The notes under the pieces are model-generated. The model was not told the origin of the DNA and made no database searches. It saw only the letters and a program-made list of their open reading frames with translations. Below, in pieces: positions 1 through 6,174 of a stretch of 7,377 bases of DNA (its first letter is position 1; each line of letters starts with the position of its first letter). A program made the translations under genes and the position numbers. Location of the stretch: contig JAFAZL010000909.1 of NCBI GenBank assembly GCA_019239815.1, forward strand, positions 1 to 7,377. Reading direction: 5' to 3'. Origin of the DNA: Acidobacteriota bacterium. Lineage in GTDB: Bacteria; Acidobacteriota; Terriglobia; Acidoferrales; UBA7541.

Positions 1-55
1 CCGCGACCAACGAAAGCAAACCAATCGCTGTGCGTTTTGAAATGGATCGAGCCAT
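1..55 (-). CDS. Start of a probable exported protein (partial, runs off left edge)
   Basis: An ATG on the minus strand at 55..53 opens a frame that stays open to the window edge. Its 18 readable residues begin MARSISKRTAIGLLSLVA: a short basic stretch (R3, K7, R8) followed by a hydrophobic run, which is the layout of a Sec signal peptide or N-terminal membrane anchor. It lies 20 nt downstream of the stop of the GNAT gene on the same strand, a typical operon spacing. There is no convincing Shine-Dalgarno sequence before the ATG, so the start is inferred from position and protein character only. The function cannot be read from this fragment. The alternative is that this is non-coding spacer that happens to be open. 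Confidence 0.4.
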   Translation of the reverse strand, partial: MARSISKRTAIGLLSLVA

Positions 56-75
56 GTTTGAAAATCTATCGCCGG

Positions 76-537
76 CTACAGCGGTTTCCGAAACGCCTTC
101 TGCGTCTTGTAATGCTCGTATCCGTTGCGTTCATAGAACGCATGCGCGCGATCCCGAATCACGTTCGACCGCACTGACATGCCTTCGCATTTCTTCGTGC
201 GCGCCCATGCCTCTGCTGCTTCGAGCAACAACGCTCCCGTGCCTCGACTCCGCGTCGATTCACCAACGACGAGCCCGTTGATCTCCGCTCGTAGCGGAAC
301 CTCGAGCAAAAACGAAACGCCGACGTGAATCCACCCAATCACAACGCCGCCGTCATCAGCGACAAAAATTGCGTTGAGCGCCGCCGGCTTCACGCGCTGC
401 AATCGCGCCTTCATCTCTGCAGTCGTCGTCGGATACCCAAGCTCGCCAGCAAGCACAGCAAGCCGCGGAACATCCGACGGCTTCGCGCGCCGGATGCGCA
501 AAGTCGGCAAACTCGATTTGGCGGTCTTCTTCGGCAT
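76..537 (-). CDS. GNAT-family N-acetyltransferase
   Basis: A 153-residue protein with the fold signature of GCN5-related acetyltransferases, which move an acetyl group from acetyl-CoA to an amine; the substrate is not predictable. The N-terminal strand and first helices are at about residues 12-50 (IRRAKPSDVPRLAVLAGELG). The acetyl-CoA pyrophosphate loop is R96-S-R-G99-T-G101, matching the R-x-x-G-x-G/A consensus, preceded by the strand INGLVV (86-91). The C-terminal motif AHAFYERNGY (131-140) is the usual end of the fold. Length is normal for a single GNAT domain. A 13-residue basic/Ser-Thr leader precedes the fold. The ATG at 537 is the only sensible start but has no clear Shine-Dalgarno sequence. 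It is 61 nt downstream of dtd and 20 nt upstream of the partial gene at the left edge, all on one strand. A cytoplasmic enzyme is expected because no export signal is visible. Confidence 0.9.
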   Translation of the reverse strand: MPKKTAKSSLPTLRIRRAKPSDVPRLAVLAGELGYPTTTAEMKARLQRVKPAALNAIFVADDGGVVIGWIHVGVSFLLEVPLRAEINGLVVGESTRSRGTGALLLEAAEAWARTKKCEGMSVRSNVIRDRAHAFYERNGYEHYKTQKAFRKPL

Positions 538-598
538 TCACAGGCAACTAATACGATGAACTAAGGCTAAAACTCACGCGACAAGTAGCAATTCAAAT

Positions 599-1048
599 TT
601 AAAACGTCTTGTCCGAATCTAACAAAATCGTCACTGGCCCTTCGTTTACCAATTCTACCGACATCATCGTCTGGAACACGCCGGTCTGCACTTCGACTCC
701 AAGCTTACGCAGCGCCGCACAAAATTCGTCGTACAGCGCAACCGCCTGTTCCGGACGCGCCGCCGTGATAAAACTAGGCCGCCGCTGCCCACGCGCATCG
801 CCGTACAACGTGAACTGCGACACCACCAGCGCCGCACCCTTCACGTCGAGCAGCGACTTGTTCATCTTGCCCTGCTCATCCTCAAAGATGCGCAGGTTTG
901 CGCACTTCTCCGCCATCGAAATCGCAACCGCCGAGGTATCCGCCAATCCGACGCCAAGCAGAATCATCAACCCCGACGCGATCGATCCCGTCACGCGAGA
1001 CTCGACGGTCACCTGCGCCCGGCTCACGCGCTGCAACACCGCTCTCAT
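599..1048 (-). CDS. dtd: D-aminoacyl-tRNA deacylase
   Basis: A 149-residue enzyme that hydrolyses D-aminoacyl-tRNA (and, in this family, glycyl-tRNA(Ala)), freeing the tRNA and keeping D-amino acids out of translation. Visible family marks are the N-terminus [15 protein letters not shown], the SQFTLYGD motif at 77-84 with the conserved Thr80, and NEGPVTI at 135-141, whose Gly137-Pro138 pair is the cis-Pro motif that gives chiral proofreading in DTD1. Length matches the roughly 145 residues of E. coli Dtd. The frame is open for 40 codons upstream, but that stretch does not resemble the family and overlaps the M28 gene's end. The ATG at 1048 gives the canonical N-terminus and has a strong Shine-Dalgarno sequence, so I chose it. 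It follows the M28 gene by 40 nt, suggesting co-transcription. The protein acts in the cytoplasm as a homodimer in characterised members. Confidence 0.96.
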   Translation of the reverse strand: MRAVLQRVSRAQVTVESRVTGSIASGLMILLGVGLADTSAVAISMAEKCANLRIFEDEQGKMNKSLLDVKGAALVVSQFTLYGDARGQRRPSFITAARPEQAVALYDEFCAALRKLGVEVQTGVFQTMMSVELVNEGPVTILLDSDKTF

Positions 1049-1052
1049 CGGG

Positions 1053-1059
1053 CCCTCCC
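1053..1059 (-). promoter_or_regulatory. Shine-Dalgarno sequence of dtd
   Basis: The minus strand reads GGGAGGG, then four bases, then the ATG at 1048. This decides the dtd start in favour of 1048 over the upstream in-frame start at 1168, which would add 40 unrelated residues and overlap the preceding gene. Confidence 0.8.
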
Positions 1060-1088
1060 AACGCAGCTCAATCGTTGTCGCGCAGCGC

Positions 1089-4082
1089 TCATTTCGGTTG
1101 GGACGAAGCCGCTGGCTTCGCCGGTTTGCGAGGCAGCAAATCCGGAAGCTGCGCCACGTTGTACGCAAACACGGCCAAGACCTGCGCGCCTTCGGTTAGA
1201 TCGTCCCAACGCACGCGGTCGAGCGTGTCGGCTTGCGAATGGTGCGTCTTGTCGTAGTCGACGTTGTCCTGCACGCAATAGAATCCCGGCACGTCGGCTT
1301 CGTCGAACGGAACGTGATCCGATCCGCCTTCCGTCCGCAAACTTGGCTCCGCCAAACCAATACCTGGAGCCGCAGCGAGCGGATACAGAACGTGATCCAT
1401 CGTTTCGCGCGCCGCGTAGTTCCCCATCATCCCAACGGTCAAAACTTTTCCGGTACCGCTGTCATGCACGAGCACCGCGGAAATCTTCGGCAGTTCTGCC
1501 TCGTGTGCCTTCACGTACGCTTTCGATCCGTTGAGTCCTTGTTCCTCGCCGCTGAACATTACAAAACGAATCGAGCGCTTCGGCTGCACGCCCAGCTTCT
1601 GCAACGCACGCGCCGCTGCGAGCACCGCCATCGCGCCGGTTCCGTCGTCGGTCGCGCCCGTGCCCAAATCCCAGGAATCGAGATGCCCTCCGACGATCAC
1701 AAACTCATCGGGCTTCTCCGTCCCACGAATTTCCGCGACCGTGTTGTACACATCTATCGGCTTGCCGCTCAGCTTACCGCCCATATTCAGTTCCACTTCA
1801 ACCGGCCCCTGTTCGAGGAATCTCCAGAGCTGTGCATAATTCTCGCGTTCGACGAACGCCGTCGGCATCGGCGCCGCCGCATATTCCCGCGAAAACGGGC
1901 CGCCCATACTCATCAGCCCATACTCCTTCTCCGAACCGTAGAGCACCGCGAGCGGCTTCTCTTCTCCGATCAGCTTTGTCAGCGCCTCGCGGATCTTCTT
2001 GCCCTCGTCGGTCGAGTACGGTCGAGCGCCCTTCGGATGCGCCACAGGAATCGCTTCTCCGTCCCATGGCGTGATCAACGGATTTTCCGGCAGCTCCATC
2101 TCGCGCGGCGCGCCCAGCAGCACAATCGCGCCCTTCAGTTTGCCGTGATACTGATCGAGGTCCGCCGCGGCTCGGTACGAAACGCCTACGACGTTGCCGC
2201 GCAATGTGCCGTTCGAGCTCGGCGACCATCCTCCGGAAGCAATCGTCAGATTCTGCTCAGCCGGCGAAACGATTCGCCCTGTCGCGGGTTCGCGCGTCCA
2301 ACTGTTCGCGATGCTCCACGATTCCAGATGCGCGTTCGCAAATCCCGCCGCTTTGAATTGTTCTTCCGTCCAGTGACTCGCGCGATCAAGCTGCGGCGAA
2401 CCGGTGAGCCGCGGCCCAATGCGATCGGCGAGGTAAGTCAGATCGGCTTTCAGCGCCGCCTCGTCTTTCTTCACTTGCTCGATGATTTTCTTGTCCATCT
2501 CCGCGATGGGGTCCGGCTTCTCTAGCGGAACGGAAGCGGCCGCGTTTGCATTTGCTCCGGCCGCTGGTTTCGGCGCGGGGTTGTACGGAAGCGGCCGACG
2601 CGGCAGCAGCACCGGCAACTGTGCGGTGTTGTACGCAAACGTCGCCAGCACCTGCGCGCCCTGATTCAAATCGTCTTTCCACACCTTGTCGAACGTGTCG
2701 GTCTGGCTGTGATGCGTAAACCGGTATTCCGCCGGTTCCTGCATGCAGAAAAATCCGGGCACTCCAACTTCATCGAACGAAAGATGATCGGTTCCGTACG
2801 AACGCGCCATGCTCGGCTCGAGCAATTTCAACTCCGGCAGTGGCGTCAGAACCTGATCGACAAGCTCGCGATCCTGATAGTTGTCGTGCATTCCGAGTGC
2901 GAGCACCCGCCCCGTGCCGGTGTCGTGCACCAGCGCCGCGGAAATTTTGTCGAGCTCGTTCTGATGCGCCTTCACGTATTCCTGCGAGCCGTACAGCCCC
3001 TGTTCTTCACCCGAAAACAACACAAACCGAATCGTGCGCTTCGGTTTGAGTTTCAGCTTCGCCAGCGCGCGCGCTGCTTCGAGCACCGCCATCGATCCCG
3101 TGCCGTTGTCGGTCGAACCGGTCGCCAAATCCCACGAATCGAGATGGCCGCCGATGATCACCATCTCGTCCGGCTTTTCCGAGCCACGCAGATCAGCAAC
3201 CGTGTTGTAAACCTCGACGGGCTTCGTGCCGAATGTGTTCGTCATTTCGATTTCGACGGTCACCGGTCCGTGTTTCAGCAGCCGCCAAATCATCCGGTAG
3301 CCTTCGCCCGTCATGAACGCCGTCGGCACCAGTCCTTCCGCGTAGCGCGACAAGCTGATGTCCGTCATATTCAGCAAGCCTTCTGGCTTGCCCGAGTCGC
3401 GCAAGACCGCCGCGACGCCTTGTTCCTTCCAAAACGTGTCGCGATCCTTTTCCGCCTGCAAAAACGCTTCGTACGGATCGCCCTCCGGCAATTCGCCGAT
3501 GCGCGCCGGCGGCTTCTGCATCGGTCGCGTGAACGCGCGAAAATTATCGACCGGTGGCTGCGGCGACAAACTCGTCGGCTCCTGATAGATAACGATCGCG
3601 CCTTTCAGCTTGCCGCGAAATTTCTCGAAATCCTTTTTCTCTTTCGCATCGAAGTACACAACCGTGCCGCTCACCGCTCCCGGCGTGCTTGGCGACCACG
3701 CCGCCGACGCAATCGTCAGCGGATGCTCGGCTGGCGCCGTGATTCGCGCTCGCGCCGTTCCGCGCGTCCACGGTCGAGCGACTGTCCACGGCTCGAGATG
3801 CACGTTCGGCAATCCGTATTCTGCGAATTTCTGCTTTGTCCATTCGTTCGCGCGCTTCAGCCCCGGCGTGCCGCTCATGCGCGCGCCGATGCTGTCGGAC
3901 AGATATTCAAGATTCGCCATCGCCTCGCTGTTGTCGTGAATTTCAGCGAGAATCCGCGCGTCGTCGGCGGCGTAGGGATACGGGTTGTCCGGCGCAGGCG
4001 AAGGCCTCGCAAATCCCGCACGCACCGCGATCAAGATCAGCACTGCACACAACACAAACGCGGCGCTTCGACGCGTGTTCAT
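1089..4082 (-). CDS. Secreted tandem-duplicated M28 zinc peptidase (two catalytic units)
   Basis: A 997-residue protein made of two full M28 metallopeptidase units in one chain. M28 enzymes are di-zinc aminopeptidases or carboxypeptidases; the general build, with an insert before the zinc domain, recalls the carboxypeptidase Q (PGCP) branch. Residues 1-25 form a Sec signal peptide (R4-R5, hydrophobic core, likely cut after GFA25). Unit 1 is about 41-490: H313, catalytic D315, bridging D325, E359 and E360, D387 and the THHSQTDT histidine pair (H457/H458). Unit 2 is about 535-985 with the same set: H800, D802, D812, E846/E847, D874, H947/H948. A Pro/Ala/Asn-rich linker (about 495-525) joins them, and the tail after 985 is Pro/Ala/Lys-rich. 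No membrane anchor other than the signal is visible. Most M28 proteins have one unit of about 450-560 residues, so this is a double-length form. The ATG at 4082 has a good Shine-Dalgarno sequence. The gene lies between mutM (96 nt) and dtd (40 nt). The fused duplication is seen directly; substrate and class (amino- or carboxypeptidase) are inferred and uncertain. Confidence 0.95.
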   Translation of the reverse strand: MNTRRSAAFVLCAVLILIAVRAGFARPSPAPDNPYPYAADDARILAEIHDNSEAMANLEYLSDSIGARMSGTPGLKRANEWTKQKFAEYGLPNVHLEPWTVARPWTRGTARARITAPAEHPLTIASAAWSPSTPGAVSGTVVYFDAKEKKDFEKFRGKLKGAIVIYQEPTSLSPQPPVDNFRAFTRPMQKPPARIGELPEGDPYEAFLQAEKDRDTFWKEQGVAAVLRDSGKPEGLLNMTDISLSRYAEGLVPTAFMTGEGYRMIWRLLKHGPVTVEIEMTNTFGTKPVEVYNTVADLRGSEKPDEMVIIGGHLDSWDLATGSTDNGTGSMAVLEAARALAKLKLKPKRTIRFVLFSGEEQGLYGSQEYVKAHQNELDKISAALVHDTGTGRVLALGMHDNYQDRELVDQVLTPLPELKLLEPSMARSYGTDHLSFDEVGVPGFFCMQEPAEYRFTHHSQTDTFDKVWKDDLNQGAQVLATFAYNTAQLPVLLPRRPLPYNPAPKPAAGANANAAASVPLEKPDPIAEMDKKIIEQVKKDEAALKADLTYLADRIGPRLTGSPQLDRASHWTEEQFKAAGFANAHLESWSIANSWTREPATGRIVSPAEQNLTIASGGWSPSSNGTLRGNVVGVSYRAAADLDQYHGKLKGAIVLLGAPREMELPENPLITPWDGEAIPVAHPKGARPYSTDEGKKIREALTKLIGEEKPLAVLYGSEKEYGLMSMGGPFSREYAAAPMPTAFVERENYAQLWRFLEQGPVEVELNMGGKLSGKPIDVYNTVAEIRGTEKPDEFVIVGGHLDSWDLGTGATDDGTGAMAVLAAARALQKLGVQPKRSIRFVMFSGEEQGLNGSKAYVKAHEAELPKISAVLVHDSGTGKVLTVGMMGNYAARETMDHVLYPLAAAPGIGLAEPSLRTEGGSDHVPFDEADVPGFYCVQDNVDYDKTHHSQADTLDRVRWDDLTEGAQVLAVFAYNVAQLPDLLPRKPAKPAASSQPK
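1128..2480 (-). repeat. M28 internal repeat, unit 2 (C-terminal half)
   Basis: Codons for about residues 535-985 of the double peptidase. It aligns with unit 1 throughout: [19 protein letters not shown], then [98 protein letters not shown] and [10 protein letters not shown]. All zinc and catalytic positions are intact. Metal-site residues lie 487 residues after their unit 1 partners, and 490 at the last histidine, so there are small indels. The nucleotide copies are clearly diverged, so this is an old duplication. Confidence 0.9.
2613..3962 (-). repeat. M28 internal repeat, unit 1 (N-terminal half)
   Basis: Codons for about residues 41-490. The matching blocks to unit 2 are [117 protein letters not shown] and [10 protein letters not shown]. 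The stretch between GKLKGAIV and the first zinc histidine (about 165-285) is the most divergent part of the pair and corresponds to the insert that sits beside the active site in PA-containing M28 enzymes. Confidence 0.9.
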
Positions 4083-4087
4083 CCGTT

Positions 4088-4093
4088 CTCCCC
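4088..4093 (-). promoter_or_regulatory. Shine-Dalgarno sequence of the M28 gene
   Basis: The minus strand reads GGGGAG, five bases before the ATG at 4082. It supports independent, efficient initiation of the M28 protein and the choice of this start. Confidence 0.75.
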
Positions 4094-4135
4094 TATCTTC
4101 AACTTTGCTTCGGAATCTGGTCGTCGGTGTTTAGA

Positions 4136-4151
4136 CGGCGTTGAGTCGCCG
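4136..4151. other. Small inverted repeat in the mutM-M28 spacer
   Basis: CGGCG (4136-4140) and CGCCG (4147-4151) can pair around a six-base loop. It lies just past the mutM stop and upstream of the M28 Shine-Dalgarno sequence. No T-run follows on the minus strand, so it does not look like a factor-independent terminator; it may be an mRNA-processing hairpin or chance. The rest of the 96-nt spacer shows no promoter that I can defend. Confidence 0.25.
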
Positions 4152-4178
4152 ATGCGTTTCGATTGCGGGAGATTGGCG

Positions 4179-5084
4179 TCATCGACTCGTCGTGCGTGAC
4201 TTTGACTTGCGACGCCTTGATTTTTGCGGGCGTGGCGCAGGCTGGCACTTTGGGCAGAAATAGCTGCTTCGTCCCGCGACGATAACGCGCCGGATCGGAG
4301 TGCGGCACCGATAACACGGCTTCCCTTCTCGTCCGTAAGCTCGATGATGGCGCTGATATTCTCCCGGCTCGCCGTTGGCGTCAAGAAAATCCGAGATGGA
4401 CGAGCCGCGCATGACGATGGCGCGATTCAGAATTTCCTGCAACACGCGGCGCAGCGTCTCAGCTTCTTTCGCGCTGATTTTCGAGCCGACCCGCGCTGGG
4501 TGAATTTTCGCGCGCCATAAACTTTCGTCGGCATAGATATTCCCGACGCCGCGAAACACACTTTGATCGAGCAGCAGCGCCTTGATGCGGGCATTGCGCG
4601 AACGAACGCGCTCCGCGAATTCTGCTGCGCTTACCTCAAGTGGATCAGCTCCGGCTCCCGCAACCTCATTCGCCAGCAGGTCCGCCGTGAGATACGCCAT
4701 GCGCCCAAACCGCCGCGGATCTGTGTAGCGAAGCTCGCGGCCATCATCGAGCGCGAATGAAACGTGCGTGTGCTTGTCGAACGGGATTTCCGCGGCGCTC
4801 GGCGCCAACTGCCCTGTCATTCCGAGATGCACCAGCAGCGAAGCCGTTTCATTCGCGGCGTCTTCCAAGGGTTTCTCCGCGACACGCTCGCCGTTCGCCA
4901 GCCGCAGCAACATGAACTTGCCGAATCGCTCAATCGACGCGATTTTTTGTCCATTCAAACGCGTAAATTCGGCGGGATTGTCGATGAAATCGCTCTTGCC
5001 GATCCACACTGACAGGATCTTCCGGCCGAGCACGGACTTCTGCAGGCCACGCACCACGGTTTCGACTTCGGGGAGTTCAGGCAT
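4179..5084 (-). CDS. mutM: Formamidopyrimidine-DNA glycosylase
   Basis: A 301-residue bifunctional glycosylase/AP lyase that removes 8-oxoguanine and formamidopyrimidines from DNA in base-excision repair. After the initiator Met the chain starts PELPEVETV: Pro2 is the Schiff-base nucleophile once Met is removed, and Glu3 is catalytic. Conserved Lys56 (FGKF), LGMTGQL (87-93), DPRRFG (122-127) and the helix-two-turn-helix around DQSVFRGVGNIYADESLW (173-190) follow. A C-terminal zinc finger has C257-x2-C260 and C277-x2-C280, with GRSSYFCPKCQ as in the family. The start must be the ATG at 5084, since an in-frame TTG at 5090 would place two residues before the required N-terminal Met-Pro-Glu. The Shine-Dalgarno sequence is weak. 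The protein is longer than the roughly 270-residue E. coli enzyme: part is an insert near 68-82, and 21 residues of Lys/Arg/Ser-rich tail follow the zinc finger. It is first in the minus-strand gene row and diverges from the hydrolase gene. Confidence 0.97.
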   Translation of the reverse strand: MPELPEVETVVRGLQKSVLGRKILSVWIGKSDFIDNPAEFTRLNGQKIASIERFGKFMLLRLANGERVAEKPLEDAANETASLLVHLGMTGQLAPSAAEIPFDKHTHVSFALDDGRELRYTDPRRFGRMAYLTADLLANEVAGAGADPLEVSAAEFAERVRSRNARIKALLLDQSVFRGVGNIYADESLWRAKIHPARVGSKISAKEAETLRRVLQEILNRAIVMRGSSISDFLDANGEPGEYQRHHRAYGREGKPCYRCRTPIRRVIVAGRSSYFCPKCQPAPRPQKSRRRKSKSRTTSR

Positions 5085-5152
5085 CGCCAATCGTCCGATT
5101 TCACGCTACCACATTCGTGCGCCGCGGCAGCGCGGACACATCGTGCGGACAT

Positions 5153-5196
5153 GGGGCGCACCCTTCGAGGCTCAGGGTAAAGCATCGCTGCACCCC
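5153..5196. repeat. Nested inverted repeat (possible REP-like element)
   Basis: The outer arms GGGGCGCA (5153-5160) and TGCACCCC (5189-5196) pair with one mismatch. Inside, ACCCT (5160-5164) and AGGGT (5174-5178) pair around a nine-base loop; base 5160 can join only one of the two stems. The core ACCCTTCGAGGCTCAGGGT resembles short intergenic palindromes dispersed in some bacterial genomes, but only one copy is in this window, so the REP-like reading is inference. Confidence 0.4.
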
Positions 5197-5244
5197 TATA
5201 TGTTCGCGGGCTACGTCGACAACGCTAATCGATGCAGGTGCACT

Positions 5245-5265
5245 TGTCGGCCGATCCGGCCGACA
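5245..5265. promoter_or_regulatory. 8-bp inverted repeat, possible operator or leader hairpin
   Basis: TGTCGGCC (5245-5252) and GGCCGACA (5258-5265) form perfect 8-bp arms around a five-base spacer GATCC. It lies 39 nt upstream of the ATG at 5304, in the likely 5' leader or promoter of the hydrolase gene. No T-run follows, which argues against a terminator. A dimeric-repressor site or an mRNA leader stem would both fit; neither is shown. Confidence 0.4.
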
Positions 5266-5303
5266 CCGGTGCTGCATTCCCTGCGGCCCGCCCGCGCATC
5301 GAA

Positions 5304-6155
5304 ATGAGCATGGTAAAGTCGAATTGGCGGGGGATCGTCTTGCGGAACCTTTGCGGGAAATTGATGGTGCTGCTGCTTGTGTTTTTGGCTAGTGCACTCT
5401 GCACGCCAGCAAAACACGAGACGGGCTTTCTCGACCGCACCCTGACCATTGGTGATACGACCTACAGATACCAAGTCTTCGTTCCCGAGGACTGGACGCC
5501 ACACCAAAAATGGCCAGTGATTCTGTTTCTGCATGGATCGGGCGAACGCGGCGAAGACGGTCTCGACGAAACCGACGTCGGCATCGGTACCGCGATTCGC
5601 AGCGACCGCGGCCATTTTGAAGCGATCGTCGTTATGCCGCAATGCCGAAAAAATATTTGGTGGACCGAGCCGCCGATGGGCGACCTGGCGATGGCAGCGC
5701 TCCACAACGCTACGCACGAATTTCACGGCGACACGAATCGCACCTATCTCACCGGCGTTTCGATGGGTGGATACGGCAGCTGGTATCTCGCGCAAAAATT
5801 TCCGCACACGTTCGCGGCGCTGGTGATCATTTGCGGCGGAATCCACCCGCCTGTTGCCACGCTGAAAGCGCATCCTGAGCTTGTGAATTTTTCGCCGCCC
5901 GACGGGCCAAAAGCCTACACCGATGCGGCAGCCAAAATCGGCAAGGTCCCCGTTTGGATTTTTCACGGAGCGGACGACAACATCGTGCCCGTCACCGAAT
6001 CGCAACGCATGGCCGACGCGATGAAAGCGGTCGGCGCCGAAGTGCACTACACCGAGTATCCAGGCGTGAAGCACGTCGCGTGGGATAAAGCCTACGACGA
6101 GCCGAAGCTCTATCCGTGGCTGTACTCGAAAACGTTGGCCGATCGCGAAAAATAA
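5304..6155 (+). CDS. Secreted alpha/beta-hydrolase (predicted esterase/peptidase)
   Basis: From the ATG at 5304 the protein has 283 residues and an alpha/beta-hydrolase fold of the predicted-peptidase/PHB-depolymerase-like esterase type (COG4099-like). An N-terminal signal has basic residues, the hydrophobic core MVLLLVFLASALC (21-33) and an ASA cleavage motif at 29-31. The oxyanion-region strand is VILFLHGSGERGEDG (72-86). The nucleophile elbow GVSMGG gives Ser153, the acid is Asp225 in HGADDNIVP, and the base is His257 in GVKHVAWDKAY, a complete triad in the right order. The exact substrate (ester, peptide or sugar ester) is unknown. The start is uncertain: ATGs at 5304 and 5310 lack a Shine-Dalgarno sequence, while a TTG at 5340 is preceded by GGGGGA at a good distance and would give a compact signal peptide. 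The gene is alone on the plus strand and converges on the S41 protease gene with 19 nt between stops. Confidence 0.9.
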   Translation: MSMVKSNWRGIVLRNLCGKLMVLLLVFLASALCTPAKHETGFLDRTLTIGDTTYRYQVFVPEDWTPHQKWPVILFLHGSGERGEDGLDETDVGIGTAIRSDRGHFEAIVVMPQCRKNIWWTEPPMGDLAMAALHNATHEFHGDTNRTYLTGVSMGGYGSWYLAQKFPHTFAALVIICGGIHPPVATLKAHPELVNFSPPDGPKAYTDAAAKIGKVPVWIFHGADDNIVPVTESQRMADAMKAVGAEVHYTEYPGVKHVAWDKAYDEPKLYPWLYSKTLADREK

Positions 6156-6173
6156 TTCGTCGCGATTTTCGCG
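6144..6173. terminator. Inverted repeat between convergent genes, possible weak bidirectional terminator
   Basis: CGCGAAAA (6144-6151) and TTTTCGCG (6166-6173) are perfect 8-bp arms around a 14-base loop that contains the hydrolase stop codon. An alternative smaller stem, CGCGA/TCGCG (6161-6165 with 6169-6173), has a TTT loop. The position between two convergent stops suits a shared terminator, but the T-run sits in the stem and not after it, so the call is weak. Confidence 0.3.
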
Positions 6174-6174
6174 G

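Larger units (their letters stand above)
5085..5303. other. Divergent intergenic region between mutM and the hydrolase gene
   Basis: This 219-nt spacer separates two divergent starts and should hold both promoters, but I see no -10/-35 pair good enough to call. It contains two inverted repeats, described separately. An open plus-strand frame covers its right part from 5232, in frame with the hydrolase, but the encoded 24 residues (Pro/Ala-rich, acidic) precede a signal peptide and are unlikely to be translated. Confidence 0.5.

Noticed and set aside
538..598. Possible promoter in the AT-richer 61-nt spacer between dtd and the GNAT gene
   Set aside because: A TTGAAT box and TTTTAG about 18 bases later can be picked on the minus strand, but the -10 match is poor and would not stand out from chance.
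1049..1168. N-terminal 40-residue extension of Dtd in the same frame
   Set aside because: It overlaps the end of the M28 gene, does not resemble the family, and the strong Shine-Dalgarno sequence at 1053-1059 fixes the start at 1048.
609..1199. 196-codon plus-strand open frame opposite dtd
   Set aside because: It is Ser/Thr/Arg-rich antisense of a strongly conserved gene, with no motif or credible start signal.
1233..4199. Two long plus-strand open frames (1233-2525, 430 codons; 2709-4199, 496 codons) opposite the M28 gene
   Set aside because: They are exact antisense shadows of a well-conserved peptidase gene. Their products are Arg/His-rich with no recognisable motifs, as expected when a GC-rich gene's complementary frame lacks stops. 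Their parallel placement reflects the duplication of the M28 units, not a second gene pair.
4099..4384. Short minus-strand open frames between mutM and the M28 gene
   Set aside because: They overlap mutM's zinc-finger codons in another frame and carry no features. The spacer itself is only 96 nt.
5085..5090. TTG start two codons upstream of the mutM ATG
   Set aside because: MutM needs Pro as residue 2 for catalysis after Met removal. The TTG start would bury Pro inside the chain.
5211..6074. 287-codon minus-strand open frame opposite the hydrolase
   Set aside because: The plus strand here encodes a complete Ser-Asp-His triad in a known fold; the antisense product has no family features.
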